Of a stretch of 47,923 nt of DNA, positions 32,418 to 42,305 are shown in pieces. Every line of letters begins with the position of its first letter. Within the stretch, counting starts at the first letter, position 1. A model generated the notes under the pieces. It saw only the letters and a list, made by a program, of their open reading frames with translations. It searched no databases and was not told where the DNA came from. The position numbers and the translations under genes were made by a program. The stretch covers positions 1 through 47,923 of the forward strand of contig NZ_MTHB01000034.1 in NCBI RefSeq assembly GCF_002220365.1, read 5' to 3'. The stretch is from Caballeronia sordidicola (lineage in GTDB: Bacteria; Pseudomonadota; Gammaproteobacteria; Burkholderiales; Burkholderiaceae).

Positions 32418-33759
32418 GCCGTTCCGCAATCCCGGTCAGCAATTCGACGAGCGCGTCTGCATCGGATTCCGTTGTGCGCCACGACGACACGCTGATCCGG
32501 AACGCCGGCCTCCCCTCCCAGACTGTCGCGCCAAACCAGGCCTCGCCGGATGCCTGGACCGCTTCCCGGGCAGCAACGGTGAGTTCATCGGTATGGGCGC
32601 GAACCAGGATCTGGTTCAGCGTGACGCGGTTCAGTATTTCAAATCCCGCCTGCTCCAGACCCTGTGCAATACGACGCGCCAGCGCACAATGTTTGTTCAC
32701 CATTGACGCCACTCCCTCACGCCCCAGCGATCGCAACGCCGCCCACACCGGTATTCCGCGAGCCCTTCGCGAAAACTCGAGGGTCAGGTTTTTCTGGGCG
32801 TCTCTCGCCCCGCTCAAATAGACCGCGTCGCTGTTCATCGCGGCGGCAAGTGCTTCGCTGTCGCGGCAGATTGCCATCGCGCAGTCATAGGGTGTGTTCA
32901 GCCATTTATGGGCGTCGGTAGTCCAGCTATCGGCCCCTTCAATGCCTTTCGTCAGTCCCGCATGCGAGGACGCACGCGCCCACAGACCGAACGCCGCGTC
33001 GACATGAACCCAGGCACCCGCAGCCTTCGCTTGGGGAATGAGCATGTCGAATGGATCGAATTCGCCCGTGTTGACCTCACCCGCCTGCAAACAAAGGATG
33101 GTCATGTCATCCAGCGCAGGCAAGCGTTCCGCGTCTACTTGACCATGATGGTTGACCGGTGCGAACACTATGTTCTTCATGCCGAAACCAAGCAAACGAA
33201 GCGCTTTTTTCACGGTGATATGCACGAGCTCGGACACCACGACCTTGACCTCCGGAGCACCTGTCAGTCCGTCGTTGTCGAAGTCCCAGCCCTGGCGTGC
33301 AAGCAGTACGCGACGCGCGGCGGCAAGGCAGCTTAGCGTGCACGCCGTCGCACTGGTTCCAAATCCCACGGCGCTCTCGCGAGGCAGATCCAGCGCGTCG
33401 AGCACCCACCCCGCCGCCACGCGTTCAAGCGTGGCCGCGACCGGCGAATTGTCGAATGACGATGCGCATTGGTCCCATGCCAGCATCAGCCGTTCTGCGG
33501 CAGCAGCAGCGGGCAACGCCGCGCCAATCACAAAACCGAAGTAACGAGGTCCGTTCGAGACCACCGTGCCGGGCGAACCGATGTCGTCCAACATCTGCAG
33601 CACATCTTCTGGCGCATGCCCGCGTGCCGGTAGCGGCTCGTTGAATGCGGCAAGCGCCTGCAGCGCGGCTTGATCGGGAAATACTCGTCGCGCCGGGATG
33701 GACTCGGTATAGCGTCGAGCGCGATCATCGGCGTCGGTCAGCAGTGTTAGCTCGTTCAT
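32413..33759 (-). CDS. PLP-dependent group II decarboxylase-like protein
   Basis: 448 residues, fold-type I PLP enzyme of the glutamate/aromatic-amino-acid decarboxylase group. Visible: SNGPRYFGFVIGAALPAA, SFDNSPVAATLERVAAGWVL, FGTSATACTLSCLAAARR, HVDAAFGLWARAS (the Asp that pairs with the pyridine N) and DAHKWLNTPYDC with the PLP-binding Lys. Family members decarboxylate aromatic or acidic amino acids; the substrate is not inferable. The AraC-type gene lies 22 bp upstream on the same strand, so they are likely co-transcribed. The stop lies in a 15-bp tandem repeat array. Confidence 0.92.
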   Translation of the reverse strand: MNELTLLTDADDRARRYTESIPARRVFPDQAALQALAAFNEPLPARGHAPEDVLQMLDDIGSPGTVVSNGPRYFGFVIGAALPAAAAAERLMLAWDQCASSFDNSPVAATLERVAAGWVLDALDLPRESAVGFGTSATACTLSCLAAARRVLLARQGWDFDNDGLTGAPEVKVVVSELVHITVKKALRLLGFGMKNIVFAPVNHHGQVDAERLPALDDMTILCLQAGEVNTGEFDPFDMLIPQAKAAGAWVHVDAAFGLWARASSHAGLTKGIEGADSWTTDAHKWLNTPYDCAMAICRDSEALAAAMNSDAVYLSGARDAQKNLTLEFSRRARGIPVWAALRSLGREGVASMVNKHCALARRIAQGLEQAGFEILNRVTLNQILVRAHTDELTVAAREAVQASGEAWFGATVWEGRPAFRISVSSWRTTESDADALVELLTGIAERR

Positions 33760-33781
33760 GGACTTTTCGATTAAGGATTAG

Positions 33782-34552
33782 CTAGGCAAAATATTGGGTC
33801 GGCGTCACGCCAAAGGTCCGGCGAAACATTGCAATGAACGCGCTGACGTTTTCATATCCAAGGTCGAGCGCAATCGTCGTGACGGCCACGCCCGATGCAA
33901 GCATCTCCAACGCCCGCATCAGACGCGCGCGTTGCCGCCATTCGGAAAAACTGAACCCCGTCTCATCGATAAACCGTCGAGTCAAGGTTCGCGTCGCAAC
34001 GCCACCCCATTGGGCCCACTCTTCCAGACGGCGGTTATCAGCGAGATTGTCGGCAAGCGCGCGAGCGATCCTGAGCACGCGTGCATCACGCGGCATTGGC
34101 AAGCCAAAGGGTTCACGCGGTAACGAGCGAATTTCATCGAGGATGACACCTGCCACGCGCATCTGCGCGTCGTCCAGCATGTCGTCGTGCCAGCTAGCCG
34201 CGCGGCTCACGGCCTCGCGCAACAGGCCGGAAGTGCGAATCGTGCAGGGTTCATCGGGAAGATCCGCACAGGCGCTTTCGGTGACGTAGACGCTCCACCC
34301 TGCAAAGGCTCCGTGTGAACGAACTGAATGCGCACGCTCCGGCGGAAGCCAGACTGCGTGGATAGCAGGCACGACCCATTGGCTGTCACCGGTTCCAACG
34401 GACAGCAACCCGCGAAGCGCACCGAAGATCTGACCACGGGCGTGACGATGAGACCCGGTGACACGCGCGGCGTCGCCGGTCAGCTCGACGGCGAACAGCA
34501 CGGGGCCGTCGGCCGTAAGCGTTTTTGCAGGATCAAGAAGCGGAGCGGACAT
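33782..34552 (-). CDS. AraC-family regulator with cupin-like sensor domain
   Basis: 256 residues. The N-terminal AraC-type cupin is at about 20-110 (GSHRHARGQIFGALRGLLSV, VVPAIHAVWLPPERAHSV). The C-terminal has two HTHs at 160-256: RLEEWAQWGGVATRTLTRRF, then IALDLGYENVSAFIAMFRRTFG and TPTQYF. This layout is typical of NimR-like transporter/efflux regulators. It heads a two-gene unit with the decarboxylase. Confidence 0.93.
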   Translation of the reverse strand: MSAPLLDPAKTLTADGPVLFAVELTGDAARVTGSHRHARGQIFGALRGLLSVGTGDSQWVVPAIHAVWLPPERAHSVRSHGAFAGWSVYVTESACADLPDEPCTIRTSGLLREAVSRAASWHDDMLDDAQMRVAGVILDEIRSLPREPFGLPMPRDARVLRIARALADNLADNRRLEEWAQWGGVATRTLTRRFIDETGFSFSEWRQRARLMRALEMLASGVAVTTIALDLGYENVSAFIAMFRRTFGVTPTQYFA

Positions 34553-34577
34553 GGCCGGGAAATCCTCTGGAGCGTCT

Positions 34578-34607
34578 TTTATACCGCAGCGCCAAGCCTG
34601 CGCACAA
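34578..34607 (-). promoter_or_regulatory. Promoter of the AraC/decarboxylase unit
   Basis: On the minus strand TTGTGC (34602-34607), an 18-bp spacer and TATAAA (34578-34583), about 25 bp before the AraC start. An inverted repeat CTTTTATA (34576-34583) / TATAAAAG (34608-34615) brackets the promoter and could be a binding site for the AraC protein itself. Confidence 0.6.
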
Positions 34608-34684
34608 TATAAAAGTCCCTTTCATCGGGCGGCATGTTAAGCGCGCAAGTCATCGGATTCCCGTTATCCGCGCTCCCTGTCCAC

Positions 34685-37405
34685 CTACCGTTGCCAAGGA
34701 GCTCCCGATACCGACGCCACCTTCCCATATTGCTGCGACGCTTTTCGCACTATTGCGATATCGATCTCACCGTCGTCGGCCAGCGCTTTCAGCGCTGCAA
34801 TCACAATAGACGCACGATCCACTTCAAAGAACTCGCGCAATGCCTGACGGGTGTCGCTGCGACCAAAGCCGTCGGTGCCAAGCGTCACATAACGACGCGG
34901 CACATAGGCGCGGATCAGTTCGGGCACGGCGCGAACATAGTCGGTTGCCGCGATCACCGGGCCGCGCGATGCGCCGAGCATCGTGCCCACATATGGCGCG
35001 GGCGCCGTCTCGCCAAGACGCGCAAGCCGCTCAGAGCCCATGCCGTCGCGCTGCAACTCAGTGAAGCTCGTCACGCTCCATACCGCCGCCTCAATGCCCC
35101 AATCGTCGCGCAACATCCGCTGCGCCGCGATGACCTCGCCGAGAATCGCGCCCGCACCGAGCAACTGCACCTGCGCCGTGGCGTCCGGTTCCGTCGCAAG
35201 CGGATACATGCCTTTGAGAATGCCGTCGCGCAATGTATCGAGGTCACCGCCGGGCACCGATGGCTGCGCGTAATTCTCGTTCATCACCGTGACGTAATAG
35301 AACACGTCGCGTTGGCGCTCGACCATCTCGCGCATGCCTTCGTCGACGATAGCCGCAACTTCATAGGCAAACGCCGGATCGTATGCACGGCAGTTCGGTA
35401 TCGTCGATGCCACGAGATGGCTGCTGCCATCCTGATGCTGCAGCCCTTCGCCGCCGAGCGTCGTCTTGCCCGCGGTCGCGCCGATCAGGAAACCGCGTGC
35501 GCGCTGGTCCGCCGCCGCCCAGATGATGTCGCCAATGCGCTGGAAGCCGAACATAGAGTAATAGATGTAGAACGGCAGCATGGGCAGGTCGTGCACGCTG
35601 TAGGACGTCGCCGCGGCAATCCACGACGACATGGCCCCCGCTTCCGAAATGCCCTCTTCGAGAATCTGTCCCTTGGTGTCCTCGCGGTAATACAGCATGG
35701 AACCGAGATCTTCCGGCTCGTACAACTGCCCGAGCGGTGAATAGATGCCGACTTGCCGGAACATGTTCGCCATGCCGAACGTACGCGCCTCGTCGGCAAC
35801 CACCGGCACAATGCGGGGCCCAAGTGTGGCGTCTTTCATCAGCGTGCCGAACATGCGCACGATCGCCATGGTGGTCGACATTTCCTTGCCCGCCGCGTCG
35901 ATTGCGAACTGACCCCAGGTTGTCATCGGCGGGACGATCAGCCCCTTCGACGCCACTCTCCGCCTTCTGGGCAGATAGCCTCCAAGGCCTGCGCGTCGTG
36001 CGTGCAGGTACTGCATCTCGGGGCTGTCTTCGGCAGGTTTGTAGAACTTCACTGCCTCGACATCGGCGTCAGACAGCGGCAGGCGAAAGCGATCGCGAAA
36101 CGCCTTGAGGTCGTCGAAGCCAAGCTTCTTTTGCTGGTGCGTGGTCATTCTGCCCTGGCCCGACGTCCCCATGCCGAAGCCCTTCATCGTCTTGGCGAGG
36201 ATCACCGTTGGCTGGCCTCGGTGACCCAGCGCTTTCGCATAAGCCGCATGAAGTTTGCGCACGTCGTGGCCACCGCGACGCAAGCCGTCGATATCGTCGT
36301 CACTCAGATGCGAAGCCAACGCGGCAAGCTCGGGATTCTGGCCGAAGAAACGTTCGCGGTTATAACCGCCATCGTTGGCCGAGAAGGTTTGGAACTGACC
36401 ATCGACGGTATGCGCGAACGCGCGCAGCAACGCGTTCGTCTGGTCCCGTGCGAAGAGTGCGTCCCAGTCGGAGCCCCATAACACCTTGATCACATTCCAG
36501 CCAGCGCCAATGAACTGCGCTTCGAGTTCATCGATAATGCGACCGTTGCTGCGCACCGGACCATCGAGCCGCTGCAGGTTGCAATTGATGACGAAGACGA
36601 GATTGTCGAGTTGTTCGCGCGCGGCCAGCGACAACGCACCAATCGATTCCGGCTCGTCCATCTCGCCATCGCCAAAGAAGCCCCACACCTTGCGGTCCTG
36701 CGTCTTTGCCAAGCCACGGTTTTGCAGGTAACGCATGAAACGCGCTTGATAAATCGAGTTGATCGGGCCAATGCCCATCGAGCCCGTGGGGAACTGCCAG
36801 AAATCCGGCATGAGCCACGGATGGGGATACGAACACAGCCCGGGTCCCGCTATCTCCTGCCGGTAGTGCTGCAAATGTTCTTCGCTAAGAAAGCCTTCGA
36901 GGAACGCGCGAGCATAGACACCCGGCGATGAATGCGGCTGGAAATACACCAGGTCGCCACCCGTGCCCTCACCGGCGTCGGGCGCACAGGCGCGGAAGAA
37001 ATGGTTGAAACCCACTTCGAAGAGATCGGCCGCGGAGGCATAGCTCGCAATATGGCCGCCGAGTTCGCCATAAGCCTTGTTAGCGCGCACGACCATCGCA
37101 AGCGCATTCCAGCGCAAGGCGCCGGCAAGCTTTTCCTCTATCTCCAGATTGCCCGGATAACGCGGCTGCTCTGCAACAGCAATGGTGTTGATATAAGGCG
37201 TGACGCGCGCCCGCGACGACTCGATACCCAGCGACAGCGCATGTTCCGCGAGGCGGTCATAAAGGTACTGCGCACGATCGCGGCCCACGTGTTCCGTGAC
37301 TGCGTCCAGCGCCTGCAGCCATTCGGCGGTTTCCTCGGGGTCGCTGTCTTCTCGACCTCGGGATATCGACAGAATCTGTTCGCTTCCGCTGGATAAATCA
37401 GTCAT
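34685..37405 (-). CDS. Thiamine-diphosphate 2-oxoacid dehydrogenase E1 (AceE / MdeB type)
   Basis: 906 residues from ATG 37405. This is a homodimeric E1. It has an N-terminal EETAEWLQALDAV region, the ThDP motif GDGEMDEPESIGALSLAA with its distal Asn in INCNLQRLDGPVR, HGQ-type regions (GHRGQPTVILAKTMKGFGMG), and the pyrimidine domain DEARTFGMANMFRQVGIY. AceE decarboxylates pyruvate and passes the acetyl group to E2 lipoyl domains. No E2 or E3 gene is adjacent, and a divergent Lrp-type regulator is. That matches the MdeB/MdeR arrangement known from Pseudomonas methionine catabolism (2-oxobutyrate dehydrogenase E1), so a second, specialised E1 is likelier than the housekeeping aceE. The methionine gamma-lyase gene is not in view. 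Confidence 0.9.
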   Translation of the reverse strand: MTDLSSGSEQILSISRGREDSDPEETAEWLQALDAVTEHVGRDRAQYLYDRLAEHALSLGIESSRARVTPYINTIAVAEQPRYPGNLEIEEKLAGALRWNALAMVVRANKAYGELGGHIASYASAADLFEVGFNHFFRACAPDAGEGTGGDLVYFQPHSSPGVYARAFLEGFLSEEHLQHYRQEIAGPGLCSYPHPWLMPDFWQFPTGSMGIGPINSIYQARFMRYLQNRGLAKTQDRKVWGFFGDGEMDEPESIGALSLAAREQLDNLVFVINCNLQRLDGPVRSNGRIIDELEAQFIGAGWNVIKVLWGSDWDALFARDQTNALLRAFAHTVDGQFQTFSANDGGYNRERFFGQNPELAALASHLSDDDIDGLRRGGHDVRKLHAAYAKALGHRGQPTVILAKTMKGFGMGTSGQGRMTTHQQKKLGFDDLKAFRDRFRLPLSDADVEAVKFYKPAEDSPEMQYLHARRAGLGGYLPRRRRVASKGLIVPPMTTWGQFAIDAAGKEMSTTMAIVRMFGTLMKDATLGPRIVPVVADEARTFGMANMFRQVGIYSPLGQLYEPEDLGSMLYYREDTKGQILEEGISEAGAMSSWIAAATSYSVHDLPMLPFYIYYSMFGFQRIGDIIWAAADQRARGFLIGATAGKTTLGGEGLQHQDGSSHLVASTIPNCRAYDPAFAYEVAAIVDEGMREMVERQRDVFYYVTVMNENYAQPSVPGGDLDTLRDGILKGMYPLATEPDATAQVQLLGAGAILGEVIAAQRMLRDDWGIEAAVWSVTSFTELQRDGMGSERLARLGETAPAPYVGTMLGASRGPVIAATDYVRAVPELIRAYVPRRYVTLGTDGFGRSDTRQALREFFEVDRASIVIAALKALADDGEIDIAIVRKASQQYGKVASVSGAPWQR

Positions 37406-37557
37406 GGCACGGCTCCGCATTGAATGAGGGAATAGCGTTGGCTTTTCAATACAGCTTAACTATTGCGCCGCAGAATGTGCCACTGATTTGCTTTTAATCA
37501 GACTCCGGGATAGTGTATTTATTCCGTGTATGCCCACTTCTCCAGAATATTCGAGCT

Positions 37558-38088
37558 ATGACCACATCGCCTAAACGCCTGGACCGTATCGACATCGGCA
37601 TCCTGAACCAGTTGCAGCAGAATGCGCGCATCACTAATTCGGAACTGGCGCGGGCGGTCAACCTGTCGCAGACACCTTGTTTTAACCGCGTGCGAGCGCT
37701 CGAAAAGCTGGGACTGTTCAAACAGCAGGTCACGTTGCTGAACCCCGAACCGCTCGGATTGCGGATCAACGTGTTCATTCAGGTCAGCCTGACGAAACAG
37801 GACGAAGACGCGCTGCGGCGTTTCGAAGAAGCGATCGGCGAGCGGCCCGAGGTCATGGAGTGTTACCTGATGACTGGCGACGCGGACTACTTGCTGCGCG
37901 TCATGATGCCGGACATCCAGTCGCTGCAGCGCTTCATCATTGAGCGGCTTACAAAGATCCCGGGGATCTCGAACATCCGTTCAAGCTTCGCGCTCAAGCA
38001 GGTGCGGTACAAGACGGCGTTGCCGCTGCCGCTGTCGGGCTTGACCTTGCACGAACCTGACGAGAACACGGATACGGAGTGGAGTTAA
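37558..38088 (+). CDS. Lrp/AsnC-family transcriptional regulator
   Basis: 176 residues from ATG 37558. The HTH is at about 8-55 ([39 protein letters not shown]). The RAM ligand domain is at 70-150 ([39 protein letters not shown]). It senses an amino acid. It is divergent from the E1 gene with a 152-bp gap, so it likely activates that gene in response to its amino-acid substrate, as MdeR does for mdeB. Confidence 0.92.
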   Translation: MTTSPKRLDRIDIGILNQLQQNARITNSELARAVNLSQTPCFNRVRALEKLGLFKQQVTLLNPEPLGLRINVFIQVSLTKQDEDALRRFEEAIGERPEVMECYLMTGDADYLLRVMMPDIQSLQRFIIERLTKIPGISNIRSSFALKQVRYKTALPLPLSGLTLHEPDENTDTEWS

Positions 38089-38203
38089 TGGCTCGATGAA
38101 CGATCCCATTGGCGTGGAAAGCGTATCGAATGGCATGGTTGCCGCAGCGCGTTCGGTTGCCGCTCGGTAGAGTCGAGGGGGTCAATCACACCAGGAGTAC
38201 ATG

Positions 38204-38455
38204 ATGCGCGCTGAAGATATCCTTCCCGATCACGTCAACGAGACCACGCTTAACGGCATCGCCATTCGCAAAGGGACTGTCGGTGCTTTCATCGCCAATG
38301 CGCGAGTCTGGGCCGATCCCCTGACGCCTGAGAACGGGCGTACGGCGGCGGAGAACGATATTGTCGAGGCCCTGCCCGCGTTGCGCGCGCTTGGCTTGTT
38401 CGATTTGCTGGAGATTCGCGACCCCGGCTTAAGAGCGCTGGTCGACTCGCACTAA
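38204..38455 (+). CDS. Small conserved-looking hypothetical protein (83 aa)
   Basis: 83 residues: MRAEDILPDHVNETTLNGIA, then RKGTVGAFIANARVWADP and a helical C-terminus. AGGAG lies 6 bases before the second of two ATGs (38204), so I choose that start. There is no signal or membrane segment. I recall similar short proteins in other Burkholderiaceae but no function. It lies 115 bp after the Lrp gene. Confidence 0.7.
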   Translation: MRAEDILPDHVNETTLNGIAIRKGTVGAFIANARVWADPLTPENGRTAAENDIVEALPALRALGLFDLLEIRDPGLRALVDSH

Positions 38456-38590
38456 CTCATCGAACGCACTGGCACTCCAGCGCTCCCCTGCCGAAAGTCC
38501 CGCGGCGACATTCCGAAGGCCGCGCGAAAGCGACGATCTGTCGAAGATCTCGATTCTCAAATCGATCCACACAGTTCGAGTGCGAAACTT
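38452..38590 (-). pseudogene. AraC-family regulator C-terminal remnant
   Basis: On the minus strand one frame reads ALELCGSI-stop-ESRSSTDRRFRAAFGM, then SPRDFRQ and a stop at 38452-38454. This is the C-terminal end of an AraC/XylS second HTH (the CGF-ESxSSF-xRxFRxAFGxSPxxFR pattern) with an in-frame stop. There is no start or upstream domain. It overlaps the end of the small hypothetical gene by a few bases. Confidence 0.6.
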
Positions 38591-38630
38591 GAGGAAGTCA
38601 AAAATTATGTTTCGAGTTCCGCGTGACTAC

Positions 38631-41600
38631 CTAGTTTGACCAGGGATCGTCCTTCACTACAACGGCCTTCGCCGCTTGCGGACTTACCATCTCCGCGCGC
38701 ATCGCTGAAGCGCCCGAGGCAGGCTGTGACGGTTGGGGCGGCGACAGCGACGGTTTGCCTCCAGGTAGCGGCATCGCGGCATGCTCTGCTGCTTCGAGCG
38801 CATCAGGCGGCAACGGCGGAGGACCGGCCAGGGTCCGCACGGGCGCGCCCGTTGATTTGTCCTTGGCCGAGCCCGTTAAAAAAATCCGCGATGGCAACGA
38901 GAAATGACGCAGCGTGAGCACCTCAAGCGGCCCGGCACCTGCGTCGCTGCGCAGTATCACCCGCAGCGGCACGCCCAAGCTTGCGTCCGGGGTCCACGAG
39001 AGCAGGTACCGAGCGCTGTCCAGCGGCGTGATCTTAGCTCGCTCGAGCAGGCGAATCAGACCGAAGCGGCCCTGTGTGTCGAACGCGGAGCGCACGCCGC
39101 TCTGCTGCGTCTGCCATTCAAGGCGCGTGATGTTCTCCAGCGATTCGCCCGGCCAGATGAACGGCATCCACTCTTCCTTCTGATTGAAGTAGTGCAACTC
39201 GCGCCCCGACAGCACGAACCTCACGTCAATCACCTCAGGCGTCGCCACTGCGCGCAGCTCGTAGCGAACGTTCGCGTCTCCAGATGGGAAGAGCACGGCG
39301 GAAGCCCGAGTAAGCGTGTTGAGTGCCGCGAGGAAGTTCGGATCGACCGTCAACGCGCCGTGGTTCGCTCCTTGCGCAAGCACCCAGCGGTCGCCCTGAC
39401 GCTCGATGATGCCCGCCAATTGCGTCGTCACGAACTGGGCGATCACGCCGTTGTCTATCCGCATGAAGCGCGCCATCTCCGGCAGCGACGCGTCGTTGTC
39501 CGAATCGGCGAACGGGTAGCGGCCCTTCAGGAGACGATCCCAGTCGGAGACGATGCCGCTGCGCCAAGTGTCGTTCAGGTTCGATGCCGCAGGCTGCAGC
39601 ACGACCTGCCAGGTCTGCTCGAGCGGCGCCTCGAAGAGACTGCCGAAACCGCCCCATTGTTCACCGAGGCTGGCGGCAACCCGGCTCGCATAGTCGCGGC
39701 TATCCGTTATGTCCGACGTCTTGCCTTGCAGGACGGCCTGAGCGGCTGTGCGGGACATGGCGTCAGGGTCGCGGCTCGCCATGGTCTGCTGCAACTTCAG
39801 CCGCATCGCGGTGACTCGTTCCAGGTAGCGCGGCACGCTGAGCTTGCCTGTCGCGGTGATTTGCCCCGCAGACTTGCCGTTGCTATCAGCGTTTCCCGAT
39901 CCGACCAAATTGCTGCCACTCAGGCGCAGCACCGGCCCGAATGCTGCCGCAAGCGGTGCGGCGTTCTGCGGTGGTGCGACCTTCGAGGGGTCTTTTTCGT
40001 CAGCACCGACCAACTGCTGCGCCTTGCTTATCAGCGAATCGGAAAGGGACTGAGAAGCCGCGCCCGCGCTTGCCTGATACACGATCACGTTCACTAGCGC
40101 CGCGAGCGGCGAGCGCTGCGGATCGGCCAGCAAAGTCAACTGGTCGATCGTGCCCGAGAGTGTCGTATCCGGCTGCCAGCGGATGCTGTTGAGGAACTGC
40201 TGCCACGCGCTCGCGTAGTCGGCGAAATACCGTTGTCGCAGCTCGGCTTTGAGCGACTCCGTTGACGCCGTGATGGCCTTGGCGTCCGACATCACCCAGT
40301 CGCCCGCAACGGTGCGGTGCTCGCTCGCCTCATCGATGGCCTTGGAAATGCGCTCGTCCCAGGCCGCGCGCGTGAACACGCCCGCCACGGTTGCCGTCGT
40401 ATTGAACAGGCCTCTGCTGCTCGTTTCCCCCAGCAGCGTGGCCAGCGACATGGGCGGGTACTTGCTGCGGTTCTCGTCGAGAACCTGCTGGTAGATGACG
40501 TCCGTCGAGTTCTGCAGACCGATCACACCAATGATGGTCTGGCGCGTCGCGTTGATGAGCGACGCGTCTGGGGTGATCGCACGCAAGGCGCCATCCGGGC
40601 CGGCATGCTCGCGCAAGTGGTCCGTGTAGAACCCGATAAGGCGGTGGCGCAGATCGTCCCAAGCGCCATCGCTCAACGTTGAACTGGCAAGGCGAGCGGG
40701 CTCATCCGTTGCGAGCAGTTGCGCCTTGAGGAACGGCGCGTCCGCATGCTCGGGTCTAGCGAGCATCAGGTACGTTTTGAGCGTCGCGTAAGCGCCTTCT
40801 AACTGAGCTTTTCCGCCGCTGGCAATTTCTGCATCGGATAACGAAGTGAGTTGCTGTAGCTTGCCCTCAAGCCGAGTCTGGATCGGCTGAATCAGGATGC
40901 GGCTGCTCGCGATTCCGTAGGCAGGCCAGAGCGCCGTGAGCAGCGCCTCGTCGCGGTTTAGACCGAAACGCGTGTACCACGGTGCGCCGTCATGTTGACG
41001 GACTTCGAACGTGTCGATTTGCTTTTGCAGGCGATTCAGAGTGAGTGCGGACTGCGTGCGATCGTGCACGGTCGAGAACTGGGTCAGCGTGTCGCCGGCG
41101 CTCTCGATCGTGGCGCGGTTGTTCACACCGGACACTACGGCGCCCGTTATCCAGATTGCCGCCGCGCCAGTCAGGAGCCACGCGGTGGTCATCGACAACG
41201 AGAATCCGACGCGGCGGCCGTGGACCCGACGGCTGTGAGCGGCGATGGTCTGCCAGACGCCCCGAGGAAAATCCCCTTCGGTCGCGATATGCGGCTCAGC
41301 GGCACGGAGTTTGTCTTGCAAGGCGTCTGCGGTGCTCTTGGTGGATAGCGGCGCGAAGAGAATGCCCTGCACTGCATTGCGCCAGGTTCGCGACTGGCTG
41401 ATCTGCGCAACCAGCCCTGACAGGGCACTGCCGTACTGCGCGATATGCTGCGATAGCTCAGCGGGATACCGGTCTGCCCGGCTCTTCATAAGACGCAGGA
41501 CGCCAGCATCGGCGAGGTTGTCGGTGAGAGCGCGCAGCGAGGCATCGATGTTCTCCGTACAGGCTCGCCCAGACCACGTGCAGCCAATCGCCTCATCTGG

Positions 41601-42305
41601 ACTCGATGTTTCTCTTTTGAACTCGGTCGCGTTGAGCAAGTAGGCAGGCGCGGCCCAGCGCAGCGCACGGGCGTTGCGCGCGAGCAGTTGAGTGGTCCGC
41701 CCGGCGTCGAATGGCTGTTCGCTGGTGGTGGCGGCCTGTACGACTGCCACGATCGCGTCAACCGGACGCCAGCGGCGCAAGCGGCGGATTCGGTCGAGCC
41801 ATGCCGTGTCTACCTGTTCACCAACCCGCGTCGCGTACAGCAGGACGGTGTCGCCCGAGATCGTGTAGCCGTTTTGCGCAAGCTCAGGTGAGAGGCGCTC
41901 GATGAGCGGTTGATCTCCAGTAACCGCTATCCATCGATCCCGGTATTGCCACCAGCAGCCGTGACGTTCGCGAAGAATGTCGCGTAGCGCCGTCGCCCGA
42001 TCGTGTGTTTTGTTGTCTTCGGATGTGCCGCTCTCAACACCTGCCCGTTTGTCCATATCGAAGCGAGCTAACCATCGTGCCGCTCTCAGGGACGCGATCC
42101 AGAGCAGAACCGCCTCAAAGTATTTCACGAATATGATCGACAGCAGCAGGGCACTTAGCAGGCACAGTTCGACGACGATCCGGATTTCGAGGGACCATCC
42201 GTGACGCGCCCCCTCAACCCATGCTGCGATATCCAGCGCGACGAAGATGATGCCGATCGCGATGCCAATGAAAAGCCCGACAGGTAGTGTTTTATGTTCG
42301 TTCAT
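38631..42305 (-). CDS. Type VI secretion TssM/IcmF-like protein lacking Walker A
   Basis: 1224 residues from ATG 42305, which overlaps the upstream stop (ATGA). Two N-terminal membrane helices (about 9-28 and 46-68), a cytoplasmic domain, a third helix near 390-410 (TTAWLLTGAAAIWITGAVVS) and a long periplasmic part with the TssM hallmark GAPWYTRFGLNRDE. TssM anchors the T6SS membrane complex. In usual TssM the cytoplasmic domain carries a GxxGxGKT/S loop. Here the matching region reads RWIAVTGDQPLIERLSPELA, so I see no Walker A. A Pro-rich tail of about 60 residues closes the protein. It is probably an accessory paralogue encoded with PAAR/VgrG cargo, not the core tssM. Confidence 0.88.
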   Translation of the reverse strand: MNEHKTLPVGLFIGIAIGIIFVALDIAAWVEGARHGWSLEIRIVVELCLLSALLLSIIFVKYFEAVLLWIASLRAARWLARFDMDKRAGVESGTSEDNKTHDRATALRDILRERHGCWWQYRDRWIAVTGDQPLIERLSPELAQNGYTISGDTVLLYATRVGEQVDTAWLDRIRRLRRWRPVDAIVAVVQAATTSEQPFDAGRTTQLLARNARALRWAAPAYLLNATEFKRETSSPDEAIGCTWSGRACTENIDASLRALTDNLADAGVLRLMKSRADRYPAELSQHIAQYGSALSGLVAQISQSRTWRNAVQGILFAPLSTKSTADALQDKLRAAEPHIATEGDFPRGVWQTIAAHSRRVHGRRVGFSLSMTTAWLLTGAAAIWITGAVVSGVNNRATIESAGDTLTQFSTVHDRTQSALTLNRLQKQIDTFEVRQHDGAPWYTRFGLNRDEALLTALWPAYGIASSRILIQPIQTRLEGKLQQLTSLSDAEIASGGKAQLEGAYATLKTYLMLARPEHADAPFLKAQLLATDEPARLASSTLSDGAWDDLRHRLIGFYTDHLREHAGPDGALRAITPDASLINATRQTIIGVIGLQNSTDVIYQQVLDENRSKYPPMSLATLLGETSSRGLFNTTATVAGVFTRAAWDERISKAIDEASEHRTVAGDWVMSDAKAITASTESLKAELRQRYFADYASAWQQFLNSIRWQPDTTLSGTIDQLTLLADPQRSPLAALVNVIVYQASAGAASQSLSDSLISKAQQLVGADEKDPSKVAPPQNAAPLAAAFGPVLRLSGSNLVGSGNADSNGKSAGQITATGKLSVPRYLERVTAMRLKLQQTMASRDPDAMSRTAAQAVLQGKTSDITDSRDYASRVAASLGEQWGGFGSLFEAPLEQTWQVVLQPAASNLNDTWRSGIVSDWDRLLKGRYPFADSDNDASLPEMARFMRIDNGVIAQFVTTQLAGIIERQGDRWVLAQGANHGALTVDPNFLAALNTLTRASAVLFPSGDANVRYELRAVATPEVIDVRFVLSGRELHYFNQKEEWMPFIWPGESLENITRLEWQTQQSGVRSAFDTQGRFGLIRLLERAKITPLDSARYLLSWTPDASLGVPLRVILRSDAGAGPLEVLTLRHFSLPSRIFLTGSAKDKSTGAPVRTLAGPPPLPPDALEAAEHAAMPLPGGKPSLSPPQPSQPASGASAMRAEMVSPQAAKAVVVKDDPWSN

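Noticed and set aside
34634..35740. 368-codon plus-strand frame
   Set aside because: Antisense to the E1 gene; no recognisable motif.
34685..37405. Housekeeping aceE
   Set aside because: No aceF or lpd beside it and a divergent Lrp regulator; more likely a specialised E1 paralogue, so I withheld the symbol.
38904..40097. 397-codon plus-strand frame
   Set aside because: Antisense to the TssM-like gene; Arg/Gln/Val-rich shadow frame.
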